NCBI RefSeq assembly: GCF_017814945.1
Contig: NZ_JAGIPX010000002.1
Span: 186,001-250,000 of the forward strand
Reading direction: 5' to 3'
Length of the DNA stretch: 64,000 nucleotides
Source: Paraburkholderia sp. LEh10
GTDB taxonomy: Bacteria > Pseudomonadota > Gammaproteobacteria > Burkholderiales > Burkholderiaceae
Shown here piece by piece: positions 53,075 through 61,301 of this stretch. The notes below the pieces were generated by a model that searched no databases, was not told where the DNA came from, and worked only from the letters and a program-made list of their open reading frames with translations. The position numbers and the translations under genes are program-made. The stretch's first letter is position 1, and each line of letters begins with the position of its first letter.

Positions 53075-54388
53075 CTAGACCGGTGGGAATGAGGTATTCG
53101 CGAGACCGTTGCCGTTCCACTCGCCCTCGGCCTGATTCCAGAGCCACGACAGAATGTCCGAACCATCGACGGCCGTGCCCGCGCCAGCCGCCTCCCAGTG
53201 GAGGAACGGGAACTTCGCTTTCACGCTGTTCGCGGTCATCCCGCTGTGCAAGCTGACATACGTCGCGACATCGTTGTCGCTCAACGGCTCGTGATAGTCG
53301 AAGTCCGGATTGCCGGCGGGGTCCGTCGCCGACAGCACGTTGCCCTTGAATGCGCGCGGCGTGATCCGGCCGTCGTTGCGCCGCGTGTAGTCGTTCGCGT
53401 CATGAGGCGGGACAGGCGGCGCGATGTTGCGCGTGCAACGCGTGACGAAGTATTCGCCGAGCGCGGTGCCGAGCACGTGACCCGCGATGCTGTCGATGGG
53501 AAAGTGAACGCCCGCCACTGTACGGTTCACGGCGACGCGGTACGCCTGTCTCATCGCCTGCTGGTAGTACACGGAACCGGGCTTCTGATTGAAAAGCGCG
53601 CACAGCACGACAGCGATAATGAACGCCTGGGTCGAATGGCCGCTCGGCAACGAGCCATGCCCCGGCGTCTGGATCATCGGCTGCACCTGCGTCGAATACT
53701 CGAGCGCGCGAGCCGCGGCGATCGCGTGCTTGAAGCGTATTTCCACGAAGATGGCGAGACGCACGGCCGTGTCGAGCAGTTCGATCGTCTTCGGCGTACG
53801 GCTCGGATGCAGATAGATCAGCGCGCTCCAGAAGGCCACTTGCGGCCCCATCTGGCAGAGGATTTCCGCCATGCGGTCTTCACGAAGGTCCGCATAGAAG
53901 TCGAGCCACTCGGCCTGTCTGGCGAAGACCTCTTTGTCCGGACGGCTCAGGCTGACGATCTTCACGTCGTTCGCGCCCTGCGCCGATGGCCGGTGCCATA
54001 GCTGCGTATGGGTGTCCGCGCTTCCCTTATTTTCTATCGAGAAGCGCAGGCTCGACAGCAGTTCGAAATCGAACACGGTCGCGCGCACCCACGGCTCCCA
54101 TCGCCAGAGTTGCCGATAGTCGTCGAGATCCTTGAAGTTCTGAACGTCGAAGTCCAGCGTGACCCGCTCCGGCGTTCGCCAACTGCCGACAATGCCATCG
54201 CGATGCCCGATCAGCGCCTCGGCGAATAGCGGCCCGTCGCACGGTATGCCGCCGCCGCCCTGATCGTACACGCCGCCTGCGCCACCCGCGCCTCCCGCGC
54301 CGCCTGCACCACCCGCGCCGCCTGCACCACCCGCGCCGCCTGCACCACCCGCACCGCCTGCTCCTCCTGCACCGCCAAGTCCGCTCAC
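53075..54388 (-). CDS. PAP2/vanadium haloperoxidase-like protein with Gly-Gly-Ala N-terminus
   Basis: 437 residues. PAP2 motifs: KHAIAAAR (K-x6-R) near 220, GHGSLPSGHSTQAF near 247 and NRTVAGVHFPIDSIAGH near 300 (R-x5-H-x3-D). This order fits acid phosphatases and vanadium haloperoxidases. Residues 4-40 are about eleven Gly-Gly-Ala repeats, then VYDQGGGG. No signal peptide or membrane helix. Start is GTG at 54388 with AGGAGG 6 nt upstream. It is 30 bp from the S8 protease. Which reaction it does cannot be told from sequence. Confidence 0.85.
   Translation of the reverse strand: MSGLGGAGGAGGAGGAGGAGGAGGAGGAGGAGGAGGAGGVYDQGGGGIPCDGPLFAEALIGHRDGIVGSWRTPERVTLDFDVQNFKDLDDYRQLWRWEPWVRATVFDFELLSSLRFSIENKGSADTHTQLWHRPSAQGANDVKIVSLSRPDKEVFARQAEWLDFYADLREDRMAEILCQMGPQVAFWSALIYLHPSRTPKTIELLDTAVRLAIFVEIRFKHAIAAARALEYSTQVQPMIQTPGHGSLPSGHSTQAFIIAVVLCALFNQKPGSVYYQQAMRQAYRVAVNRTVAGVHFPIDSIAGHVLGTALGEYFVTRCTRNIAPPVPPHDANDYTRRNDGRITPRAFKGNVLSATDPAGNPDFDYHEPLSDNDVATYVSLHSGMTANSVKAKFPFLHWEAAGAGTAVDGSDILSWLWNQAEGEWNGNGLANTSFPPV
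54272..54376. repeat. GC-rich in-gene repeat coding Gly-Gly-Ala
   Basis: About eleven 9-bp units, several organised as an 18-bp higher-order unit, inside the 5' end of the PAP2 gene. All units keep the reading frame, so copy-number change alters linker length without breaking the protein. Confidence 0.88.
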
Positions 54389-54440
54389 GATAGGCCTCCT
54401 CTCTCAGGGATCCCGCACCGCATTCACAACTTCGCTTCTT

Positions 54441-56234
54441 CTAGGCAGGCAATCCCGCCTGCCGCAATGCTTCCGACCATATCTTCCCGGTCTTGTACGC
54501 GCCGCTAGGCGAGCGCTCGAGATAGCTCTTGACCGTCAGCGTCGGATCGAGCGCAAGCACCTCGTTGACGGTCCGACGCGCCGCATCGAGGTCGCCCGTC
54601 AGCGATTGCGCGATTGCCAGCGCGCGCAACGTCGATGTGTTGGTTCGATTCACGCGCAACGAACGCTGCGCCAGTTCAACGGCGCGTTCGTAGCGGCCCG
54701 CCGACAGCGCCGCCGTCGCGCCCAGCGACTCGTAGAAATAGCGCAACGGATCGAGCGGCGAGAGGCGCAGCGCGCGCTCCGTAGCATCGACGGCTTCTTC
54801 GCCCTCGCCTTCGAATGCGAGCAGCGTGCCTTTGAGCAGCCACGCGAGCGAATCGTTGGGATTCACCGAAAGCGCGCGTTCGTAGCGCTGTTGTCCGATG
54901 TCGAGCTGCTTGAGCAGGTTCGTATGCACGAAGCCGTCGATCGTCAGCGCAAGCGAGCATTCAGGATCGGCGTCGAGCGCGCGGCGCGTGCAGTCGAGGG
55001 CCGCCTGTGCCTGACCCACGCGGTCATCCGTCCAGCCGCGATTGAAGCGCAGCACATGCCACTTGCCGAGCCACGCGTGGGGCAACGCCTGCCGTCGCGC
55101 GCGGTCGATGAGCGCTTCGAGCATGTCGCGCGCGCGATGGAAATCGTGCGAGACGCCGCGATGCATGAGCACGATTGCGCTCATCAGCAGCGTCGAACTG
55201 GCGAGGGTCGGCAGCGCCAGCGAGCGCGCGCGCTCCAGTTCGCGATCGATGATCGCGCCGCTCGTTTCGGCGACGACGCGGTCGATCAGTTCGTCCTCGC
55301 CGAGCATGATGTGCGTCGCGCGGCCCCGGATGCTCTGGGTCCACAGGATGTGCCGCGACTTCGCCTCCGCCAGTTCGACGACGAGCACGACCTGATCGCC
55401 CGACGTGCGATATGCGCCCGACAACACATAGCGCGCGCCGAGAAACGCGCTGATTTCGTCGAGCGTCGCGTCGCGTTCGCGAAACGCGGTGGTCGACAGA
55501 CGCGATATCACTTGCATCTCGGCCGTGCGCGACAGCGACGAAATGATCTCGTCCGCCATCACTTCGCCGAGCACCTGCTGCTCGGCCTCGCCGCCGCGCG
55601 ACGCGAAAGGGATCACGGCGATCGTCGGCCTCAGCTCGGGCAGGAACGCGCAGCCCGGCCCGATCACGGGACGCGGGCCGGGCGGCCCGATGCGGTACGC
55701 GCGCACCGGCTGTTCGAAGTGCTTCAGGTGGCATTCGCCGAGGTCTTCGATATCCGCGTCGAGTTCGGGCGTCAACTGGTCGCGCACCTGCGCGGAGACC
55801 ACGATCTCGCCCGGCCCCGCGAGCGTGTAGAGACGCGCGGCCAGATTGACGCCGCGCCCGTAGACGTCGCGCTCGTCTTCATAAAGCTCGGTGACATGCA
55901 GGCCCATGCGCAGCAGCATGTGTCGTTCGGGCGGCACGCCCGCGTTCGCTTCGTCCGACGCGCGCCGGATCGCAAACGTGGCCGCGAGTCCATCGCGCAG
56001 TTCGACGAACGTGACCATCAGCCCGTCGCCTTCCGTCCTGATCAGGCGGCCGCGATGCGCGGGCACGATCTCGTTCTCGATGTGCGCCTTGAACTTGCGC
56101 CACCGCCCGGCTGCTTCGACCTCGTTGTCCTGGATCAGCCGGCACGACTCCACCAGATCCATGAACAGCACCGTGCGGCTGACACGGGCCAGTCCATCGG
56201 ATGAGCAGGAAGAATCTGCGGTCACTTTCTTCAA
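54441..56234 (-). CDS. Class III adenylate/guanylate cyclase with TolB-like and TPR regions
   Basis: About 597 residues. Cyclase domain: VLFMDLVESCRLIQ with first metal Asp, RTEGDGLMVTF with the second, and GRGVNLAARLYTLAGPGEIV with transition-state Asn/Arg, so it is probably active. Then a TolB-N/FlgO-like stretch (TIAVIPFASRGGEAEQQVLG, ISAFLGARYVLSGAYRTSGD) and C-terminal TPRs (LALTIDGFVHTNLLKQLDIG, ALSVNPNDSLAWLLKGTLLA). Soluble. The start is uncertain: TTG 56234 or GTG 56225, no ATG fits. A cyclic-nucleotide-binding regulator lies 194 bp upstream. Confidence 0.9.
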   Translation of the reverse strand: MKKVTADSSCSSDGLARVSRTVLFMDLVESCRLIQDNEVEAAGRWRKFKAHIENEIVPAHRGRLIRTEGDGLMVTFVELRDGLAATFAIRRASDEANAGVPPERHMLLRMGLHVTELYEDERDVYGRGVNLAARLYTLAGPGEIVVSAQVRDQLTPELDADIEDLGECHLKHFEQPVRAYRIGPPGPRPVIGPGCAFLPELRPTIAVIPFASRGGEAEQQVLGEVMADEIISSLSRTAEMQVISRLSTTAFRERDATLDEISAFLGARYVLSGAYRTSGDQVVLVVELAEAKSRHILWTQSIRGRATHIMLGEDELIDRVVAETSGAIIDRELERARSLALPTLASSTLLMSAIVLMHRGVSHDFHRARDMLEALIDRARRQALPHAWLGKWHVLRFNRGWTDDRVGQAQAALDCTRRALDADPECSLALTIDGFVHTNLLKQLDIGQQRYERALSVNPNDSLAWLLKGTLLAFEGEGEEAVDATERALRLSPLDPLRYFYESLGATAALSAGRYERAVELAQRSLRVNRTNTSTLRALAIAQSLTGDLDAARRTVNEVLALDPTLTVKSYLERSPSGAYKTGKIWSEALRQAGLPA

Positions 56235-56428
56235 GCCTTTTTTAAAGGGCTAACTACGCGGTAATGAGGGCCTCCGGCGTCCCTGGACGACCTGTGGCTG
56301 GTATGTGTTATAGATCAAAAAATGTCGTTGAAAGCCGACTTTTTTGCGGCGCACCCGCGCCGTTCAAACTCCAGAAACACGGCACGGCAATTGATATCGC
56401 GTATGTAAATAAACCGCTGCGAATGAAA

Positions 56429-57499
56429 CTAATTCTTCGCGCGCAGCTTGTCGGCTTCGAGTCGGCGCGTGATCAGGTGGATCAGATAGGTCGCGAATTC
56501 CGGGTCCTGGTAATAGAGGCGCATCGCTTCCGTGGCGGAGACCATCAGCAGTTCGCAATCGCTGATGCAGCGCGCCGTGCAGGTGCGCAGGTGATCGGGC
56601 GAAAACAGCCCGATCTCGCCGAGTATCGTGCCCTGGCCCACTACGATATTGATTTCGACGAGGCTCACCGTTCCGCGCACGACGTAATACAGCGCATCGC
56701 TCGGATCGTCCTTGTGAAACAGCACTTCGCCCGACTTGAAGCGCGTCGGCATCGTGAACGCGAGCAGGCGGCCCACCGAAAGCTGGCCGTCGAGCGCGTG
56801 ATGCAGCTGCGCGTCGCCGATCTTCTGCAAGCGCGCGGCGGCCACGCTCGCCTGGCCGCGGCTGCCGACCTTCAGCGCCTTGTAGACGGTGTACAGATGC
56901 ACCTTGACCGTGCCTTCCGTGATGTTCAGCTGCTTTGCAATCGACTTGTTGGTTTCGCCTCGCGCAGCGAGCGCGAGCACCTGGATCTGGCGCGGCGTCA
57001 GTACTTGCGCGTTGGTGTCGGCGCCCGCTTCGGGTGCGCGCACAACGTCAGTGGAGAGCGTCGGCAGCGCCGCTGGGTCCAGCACGGGCGGCGCCGAAGC
57101 AGGATAGCGGCTGCCCGCCAGCAGCAGACGCAGCGCGTCCAGCAGCGCGCTGCCCGATTCCGATTTGTCGAGATGGCCCGCCACGCCCGCCGACATGAAC
57201 TGCTCGACGGTCTGCGGATCGACGGCTGTCAGCAGCACGAGCACGGGCAGCCCCGCCTTCAACCGCTGCGACGCGCTGGCCACGCTGAGCGCGTCGGGCA
57301 GGCAGTCGCCGTCGACCACGATCAGGTCCGCGGGCCACGCGTTCTCGAAGACGTTCGATGCGTAATCCGCGCATCGCACTTCGATGTGCTCGCCGAGGTC
57401 GCCCAGAAGGCGCGCGACGCCATCGCGAAACAGGCCCGCGGGAGCGACGAACAGAATGAGCATGCGCGTGAAGTTCATTGCGATTGTTCGAGGGTTCAT
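56429..57499 (-). CDS. Receiver-LuxR HTH-cyclic nucleotide-binding fusion regulator
   Basis: 356 residues with an unusual order: N-terminal receiver-like domain (MLILFVAPAGLFRDGVARLL, Asp in IVVDGDCLPD, Lys in GHLDKSESG, but no acidic pair), a LuxR HTH in LTPRQIQVLALAARG and AKQLNITEGTVKVHLYTVYK near residues 167-210, then a cNMP-binding domain (FKSGEVLFHKDDPSDALYYV, GTILGEIGLFSPDHLRTCTA). The phosphate-binding cassette keeps Gly-Glu and Arg, so it may bind cAMP. It sits beside a class III cyclase. Starts at 57499, 57478 or 57463 are possible. Confidence 0.88.
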   Translation of the reverse strand: MNPRTIAMNFTRMLILFVAPAGLFRDGVARLLGDLGEHIEVRCADYASNVFENAWPADLIVVDGDCLPDALSVASASQRLKAGLPVLVLLTAVDPQTVEQFMSAGVAGHLDKSESGSALLDALRLLLAGSRYPASAPPVLDPAALPTLSTDVVRAPEAGADTNAQVLTPRQIQVLALAARGETNKSIAKQLNITEGTVKVHLYTVYKALKVGSRGQASVAAARLQKIGDAQLHHALDGQLSVGRLLAFTMPTRFKSGEVLFHKDDPSDALYYVVRGTVSLVEINIVVGQGTILGEIGLFSPDHLRTCTARCISDCELLMVSATEAMRLYYQDPEFATYLIHLITRRLEADKLRAKN

Positions 57500-57740
57500 G
57501 CGCCCGTGCGTCCAATGCGTGCATCGGCCGATTGATATGAATAAAGCGTAACGCGGCGCGATGCGAGCGTGTGCGCACTGCTAACCGTTATAGGCGACGC
57601 GCGGCGATGCGTCTTGCGCGATACAAGACAAAGCCGCGAGGTCATGTGCGCTCGACAAAAGCAATACAAGCGCAGTTGCGCGCGCGTATAGCGGTCGCAT
57701 CGGCGATGCGCGCCGACGACGCAGAGCATCCTGCTCCACC

Positions 57741-58979
57741 TCAGTGCAGAAACGTCTCGACGACTCCAACCGCCGCGCAAAGCACGACGACAAGCAATGG
57801 CCGCGCGTTCCAGCGCGTGAGCAACAGCAACGCGATCACGGCGACCGCGAAGTCGATTGCCGACAGCATGGCGCTCGTCCATACGGGCGAATAGAACGCA
57901 CTCGCAAGCAGGCCGACGACAGCGGCATTCGCCCCCGCGAGCAATGCCGCCACGGGCGGGCGCATTCGCAACGCTTGCCAGTGCGGCAACACCGCGATGA
58001 CCAGCAGCAGGCCCGGAAGAAAAATGCCCGCCGTCGCGCAGAGCGCGCCCAGCCCGCGGAGGGATGCCGGGCTCATGATCCAGCCGAGATACGACGCGAA
58101 CGTGAAGAGCGGACCGGGAACGGCTTGCGCCGCGCCATAGCCCGCGAGGAAATCGTTCGCCGGTATCCATCCGCTTGCGACCGTCGCCTGCTGCAGCAAC
58201 GGCAGCACGACATGCCCGCCGCCGAACACGAGCGCGCCGGAGCGATAGAACACGTCGAACAGCCTGAGCGTCCACGCGGAAGGACGAAGCGCTTCGAGCG
58301 CCGGTAAGCCGGCCAGCAGCCCACAGAACAATCCGAACGCAACGACGCTCGCAATACGCGGCAGGGAAAACGCCTCGGCATCGCGCGACGCGCCGCCTGC
58401 GGGCTGCGCCGCGGACGTCTTGCACAGCACGAGTCCGAGCAGCGCTCCACCGCCGATCACGACGATCTGCGCGTACACCGTATGGAGCACGCTGAGCACG
58501 GCGAGCGCCGCGAGCGCTATGGCGGCGCGCGGACGGTCGGCGCACAGGCGGCGCGCCATGTCCCAGATCGCTTGCGCGACGACGGCCACGGCGACGAGCT
58601 TCAGTCCATGCACGAGGCCTTTGCCGAGCGCATTGTCGAGCAGACCGGCAAGACTCGCATAGCCGATCATCAGGATCGCCGACGGCAGCGTGAAACCCAG
58701 CCATGCCGCGAGTCCTCCCCACCAGCCCGCTCGCAGCAGACCGATCGAAAAGCCCACCTGGCTGCTCGCCGGTCCGGGCAGAAACTGGCAGAGCGCGACC
58801 AGATCGCCGAAGACCGATTCGTCGAGCCAGCGACGTCGCTCGACGAACTCGCGCCGGAAGTAGCCGATATGCGCGACCGGCCCGCCGAAGCAGGTGCAGC
58901 CCAGTTGCAGGAAGACACACAGTACTTCGAACGCGGTGCCTGCGCGCGTCTGCCGGCGCGGCGTGCTTTCACTTTTCAT
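57741..58979 (-). CDS. chrA: Chromate ion transporter (CHR family, full-length)
   Basis: 412 residues with two homologous halves of about six helices each, the long-chain CHR type. Conserved motifs FGGPVAHIGYFRREFVERRR and LCQFLPGPASSQVGFSIG in the N-half; RSGALVFGGGHVVLPLL, AAQAVPGPLFTFASYLG in the C-half. It exports chromate using the proton motive force and may also act on sulfate. No chrB or other resistance genes flank it. It stands alone on the minus strand. Confidence 0.95.
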   Translation of the reverse strand: MKSESTPRRQTRAGTAFEVLCVFLQLGCTCFGGPVAHIGYFRREFVERRRWLDESVFGDLVALCQFLPGPASSQVGFSIGLLRAGWWGGLAAWLGFTLPSAILMIGYASLAGLLDNALGKGLVHGLKLVAVAVVAQAIWDMARRLCADRPRAAIALAALAVLSVLHTVYAQIVVIGGGALLGLVLCKTSAAQPAGGASRDAEAFSLPRIASVVAFGLFCGLLAGLPALEALRPSAWTLRLFDVFYRSGALVFGGGHVVLPLLQQATVASGWIPANDFLAGYGAAQAVPGPLFTFASYLGWIMSPASLRGLGALCATAGIFLPGLLLVIAVLPHWQALRMRPPVAALLAGANAAVVGLLASAFYSPVWTSAMLSAIDFAVAVIALLLLTRWNARPLLVVVLCAAVGVVETFLH

Positions 58980-59227
58980 AAGGGCTCGTCGACAGACGTG
59001 AGATGCGGACAGGCGACATGCGCCGCATGCGCCTTCGCGGCGCGCATCACTTTAGCGCAAACTGCTTGCTTCGCTGCATGTCCGCGCGAGAAATCACGTC
59101 ATGAAGCGTCGCACGCTGCATCGCGCGGATGACGAACGGTTGACGACGGATGACAGGCGGAGTGCTTCGCATGCGCCGACCGCGATGCGGGCATCGTCAT
59201 GCGATGCCCGCCGCTGGTCCTTGCGTC

Positions 59228-60781
59228 CTATTTGAGGTCGACGGTCACGAAGCTGCGCGCGTGATTGCGCTGGATCAGCAGCGCCGCCTTCTTGCCGGCC
59301 TTCGCCGCAAGCGACGCCAGTTCGTCTTGAGACGCGACCAGCTCGCCATTCAGCGACAGCACGATATCTCCCGGCTTGATGCCCGCGTTGCCCGCCGTCC
59401 CCGTCACGCCATCGACCATCAGGCCTTCGGCGAGTCCGCTCGTGCGCCGCTCGTCGTCGGTCAGCGGATGCATGACGAGGCCGAGGTGATCCAGCGCGCT
59501 CACCACGCCGGCGCCCGCGCCTGCTCCCGTCCCCGTCCCAGTCCCTGTGCCCGTTCCCGTGGCCGCGGCCGCATTCGACCCGGACGCGAGGTTGACCATC
59601 AGCGCCATCTGCTTGCGATTGCGGATGAGTTTCACGGGGACTTTCGTGCCCGTCTGCAGCGCCGCGTCCTGCTCGGCGAAATCGGCGGCGCGCTCGATCG
59701 GCGCATCGCCGACCTGCACGATCACATCGCCGGGCTTCAGCTTGCTCGCGGCGGCAGGGCTGCCTGGCTCGACGGCGATCACGAGCGCACCCGCCGCGCG
59801 CGGCAGACCGAATGCACCCGCGAGCCCCGGATCGACGTCCTGCACCTGCAAGCCGAGACTGCCGCGCGAATCCTTGTTCTGTGCCTGCACCTGCCCGCGC
59901 ACCTTGCTGGTCATATTGATCGGGATTGCGAACGTCAGGCTCTGGAAGCGATCGCTATCGGAATAGACCTGCATGTGGATGCCGATCACCTCGCCCGCGC
60001 GGTTGAACACGGGGCCGCCCGAGTTGTCCGGATTCAATGAGCCGTCGGTCTGGAAGAACGGAAACGTGGTGCCGTCCGCGAGCGTGCGTGAAGTCGCGCT
60101 GACGATGCCCGCCGTCACGGTGTTCTGGTAACTGTCGGGCGAACCGATCGTCAGCACCTGCTCGCCGACGCGCACGCGCGACGAGTCGCCGAGCCTGACG
60201 GCCGGCAGCTTCGTCGCGTCGATCTGGAGCACGGCGACGTCGCTTTGCGCATCGACGGCCACGACTTTCGCCTTGAACTCGCGCCGGTCGGTGAGGCGCA
60301 CCGTCACATCGTCCGATTGGTCCACGACATGCGCCGTCGTCAGAATCAAACCGTTCGGGCTCACGATGAAACCCGAGCCCACGCCCGAGGTCGCGCGCAG
60401 CCCGCTACTCTGGCTGTCCTGCCCTTGCGGCATGGTCTGCTTGAAGAACGCGAAGACGGGGTCGTCGCCATCGATGGCTTCCGAGCCCGGTCCCGATGCG
60501 GGCGCAGGCGCGGCACCCGCCGGCGCCTTCTCCTGTACCGTCGCGCGAATGTTCACCACAGCGGGTCCATAGCGCTCGACGATGACCGGGAAGTCGACGG
60601 GCGCGCTCGCGTTCGCGGATGCCGCGTGCTTCTCTTTTGCCGGCGACGACGCGGGCTGCGGCACGGACGCAGCGGCGACCGTCGATGCCATCGCCGTTGC
60701 CTCGGCGCACGGACAAGCGGCAAGACATGCCATTGTCACGGCTGTGTAGAACCAGCAGCGGGATAGGGTCGAGTGAAACAC
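59228..60781 (-). CDS. DegP/HtrA-like periplasmic serine protease
   Basis: 517 residues. Signal peptide, trypsin-like domain (His in LILTTAHVVDQSDDV, Asp in DAQSDVAVLQID, Ser in LNPDNSGGPVFN) and two PDZ domains (VIAVEPGSPAAASKLKPGDV; GIKPGDIVLSLNGELVASQD). The residue before NSGGP is Asp where the family usually has Gly. A Gly-Thr/Gly-Ala repeat links the PDZ domains. The start is a GTG at 60781 with GGAGG 6 nt upstream; the longer ATG frame to 61000 is rejected. It degrades or refolds damaged envelope proteins. Confidence 0.9.
   Translation of the reverse strand: MFHSTLSRCWFYTAVTMACLAACPCAEATAMASTVAAASVPQPASSPAKEKHAASANASAPVDFPVIVERYGPAVVNIRATVQEKAPAGAAPAPASGPGSEAIDGDDPVFAFFKQTMPQGQDSQSSGLRATSGVGSGFIVSPNGLILTTAHVVDQSDDVTVRLTDRREFKAKVVAVDAQSDVAVLQIDATKLPAVRLGDSSRVRVGEQVLTIGSPDSYQNTVTAGIVSATSRTLADGTTFPFFQTDGSLNPDNSGGPVFNRAGEVIGIHMQVYSDSDRFQSLTFAIPINMTSKVRGQVQAQNKDSRGSLGLQVQDVDPGLAGAFGLPRAAGALVIAVEPGSPAAASKLKPGDVIVQVGDAPIERAADFAEQDAALQTGTKVPVKLIRNRKQMALMVNLASGSNAAAATGTGTGTGTGTGAGAGAGVVSALDHLGLVMHPLTDDERRTSGLAEGLMVDGVTGTAGNAGIKPGDIVLSLNGELVASQDELASLAAKAGKKAALLIQRNHARSFVTVDLK
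59506..59572. repeat. 6-bp-type repeat coding a Gly-Thr/Gly-Ala linker
   Basis: About eleven 6-bp units (CCCGTC, CCAGTC, CCTGTG and similar on the + strand) inside the DegP-like gene, encoding GTGTGTG then GAGAGAG between the two PDZ domains. Frame-neutral length changes are possible. Confidence 0.85.
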
Positions 60782-61207
60782 AGCGCACCTCCATGGCGGT
60801 CGTTTTGCCAGGCACTGTGAAGAGATTATTTCGCGCGCAGCAGCCGGCGACTGTGACACAGCACACCGATGATTCCGAAAAGGGAAGGCAACGCGGACAG
60901 CCATCGCGTGGAGAACGATCGAGCTGCGAGCGCGAATGGACGCGACGGACCCTTTATGCTTGTCTGGGTGGATCGAAGCCGACGTGAAATACGGATGCAT
61001 GTTTGCCCGCGATGGACAATCGGGACGCGAGCGGTTCGCTCACGCGCGCGTCACGCATCGGCCTGGCCGATGCAATGAACGCAGCGCATGTCCTGATTGA
61101 TTTATAGGGAAACGGCGAACAAATTGCAGCGAGTACAAATCCTGGCATGCGTCAAAGGCACGCCTATCGGTACGCTGATAGACCAATGAGCGCGAATTGC
61201 TACACCC
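60782..61207. other. Intergenic region without a recognised gene
   Basis: 426 bp between the DegP-like gene and the remnant after the E2 gene. Short frames have no family or ribosome site. It should hold the DegP promoter. No FNR box, terminator with U-run or repeat was seen. Confidence 0.55.
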
Positions 61208-61300
61208 TCACGGCTTGCTCGCGAGCACGCAAAACGCGTCATCGTTTTGTGCCAGTTTTGCGTCGATGAAACCGGCGGCGGCAAACTGTTCGCGCGTCAC
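61208..61300 (-). pseudogene. Short C-terminal remnant after E2, methyltransferase-like
   Basis: A 30-codon frame directly after the E2 stop reads TREQFAAAGFIDAKLAQNDD then AFCVLASKP and TGA. The pattern (small helix, strand, late Cys-Val and Lys-Pro end) resembles the end of a SAM-dependent methyltransferase, but the fragment is too short to be sure. It has no ribosome site of its own. Confidence 0.3.
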
Positions 61301-61301
61301 G

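Noticed and set aside
53075..54388. Calling the PAP2 gene a vanadium chloroperoxidase
   Set aside because: The shared motif set does not separate phosphatases from haloperoxidases; only the superfamily is supported.
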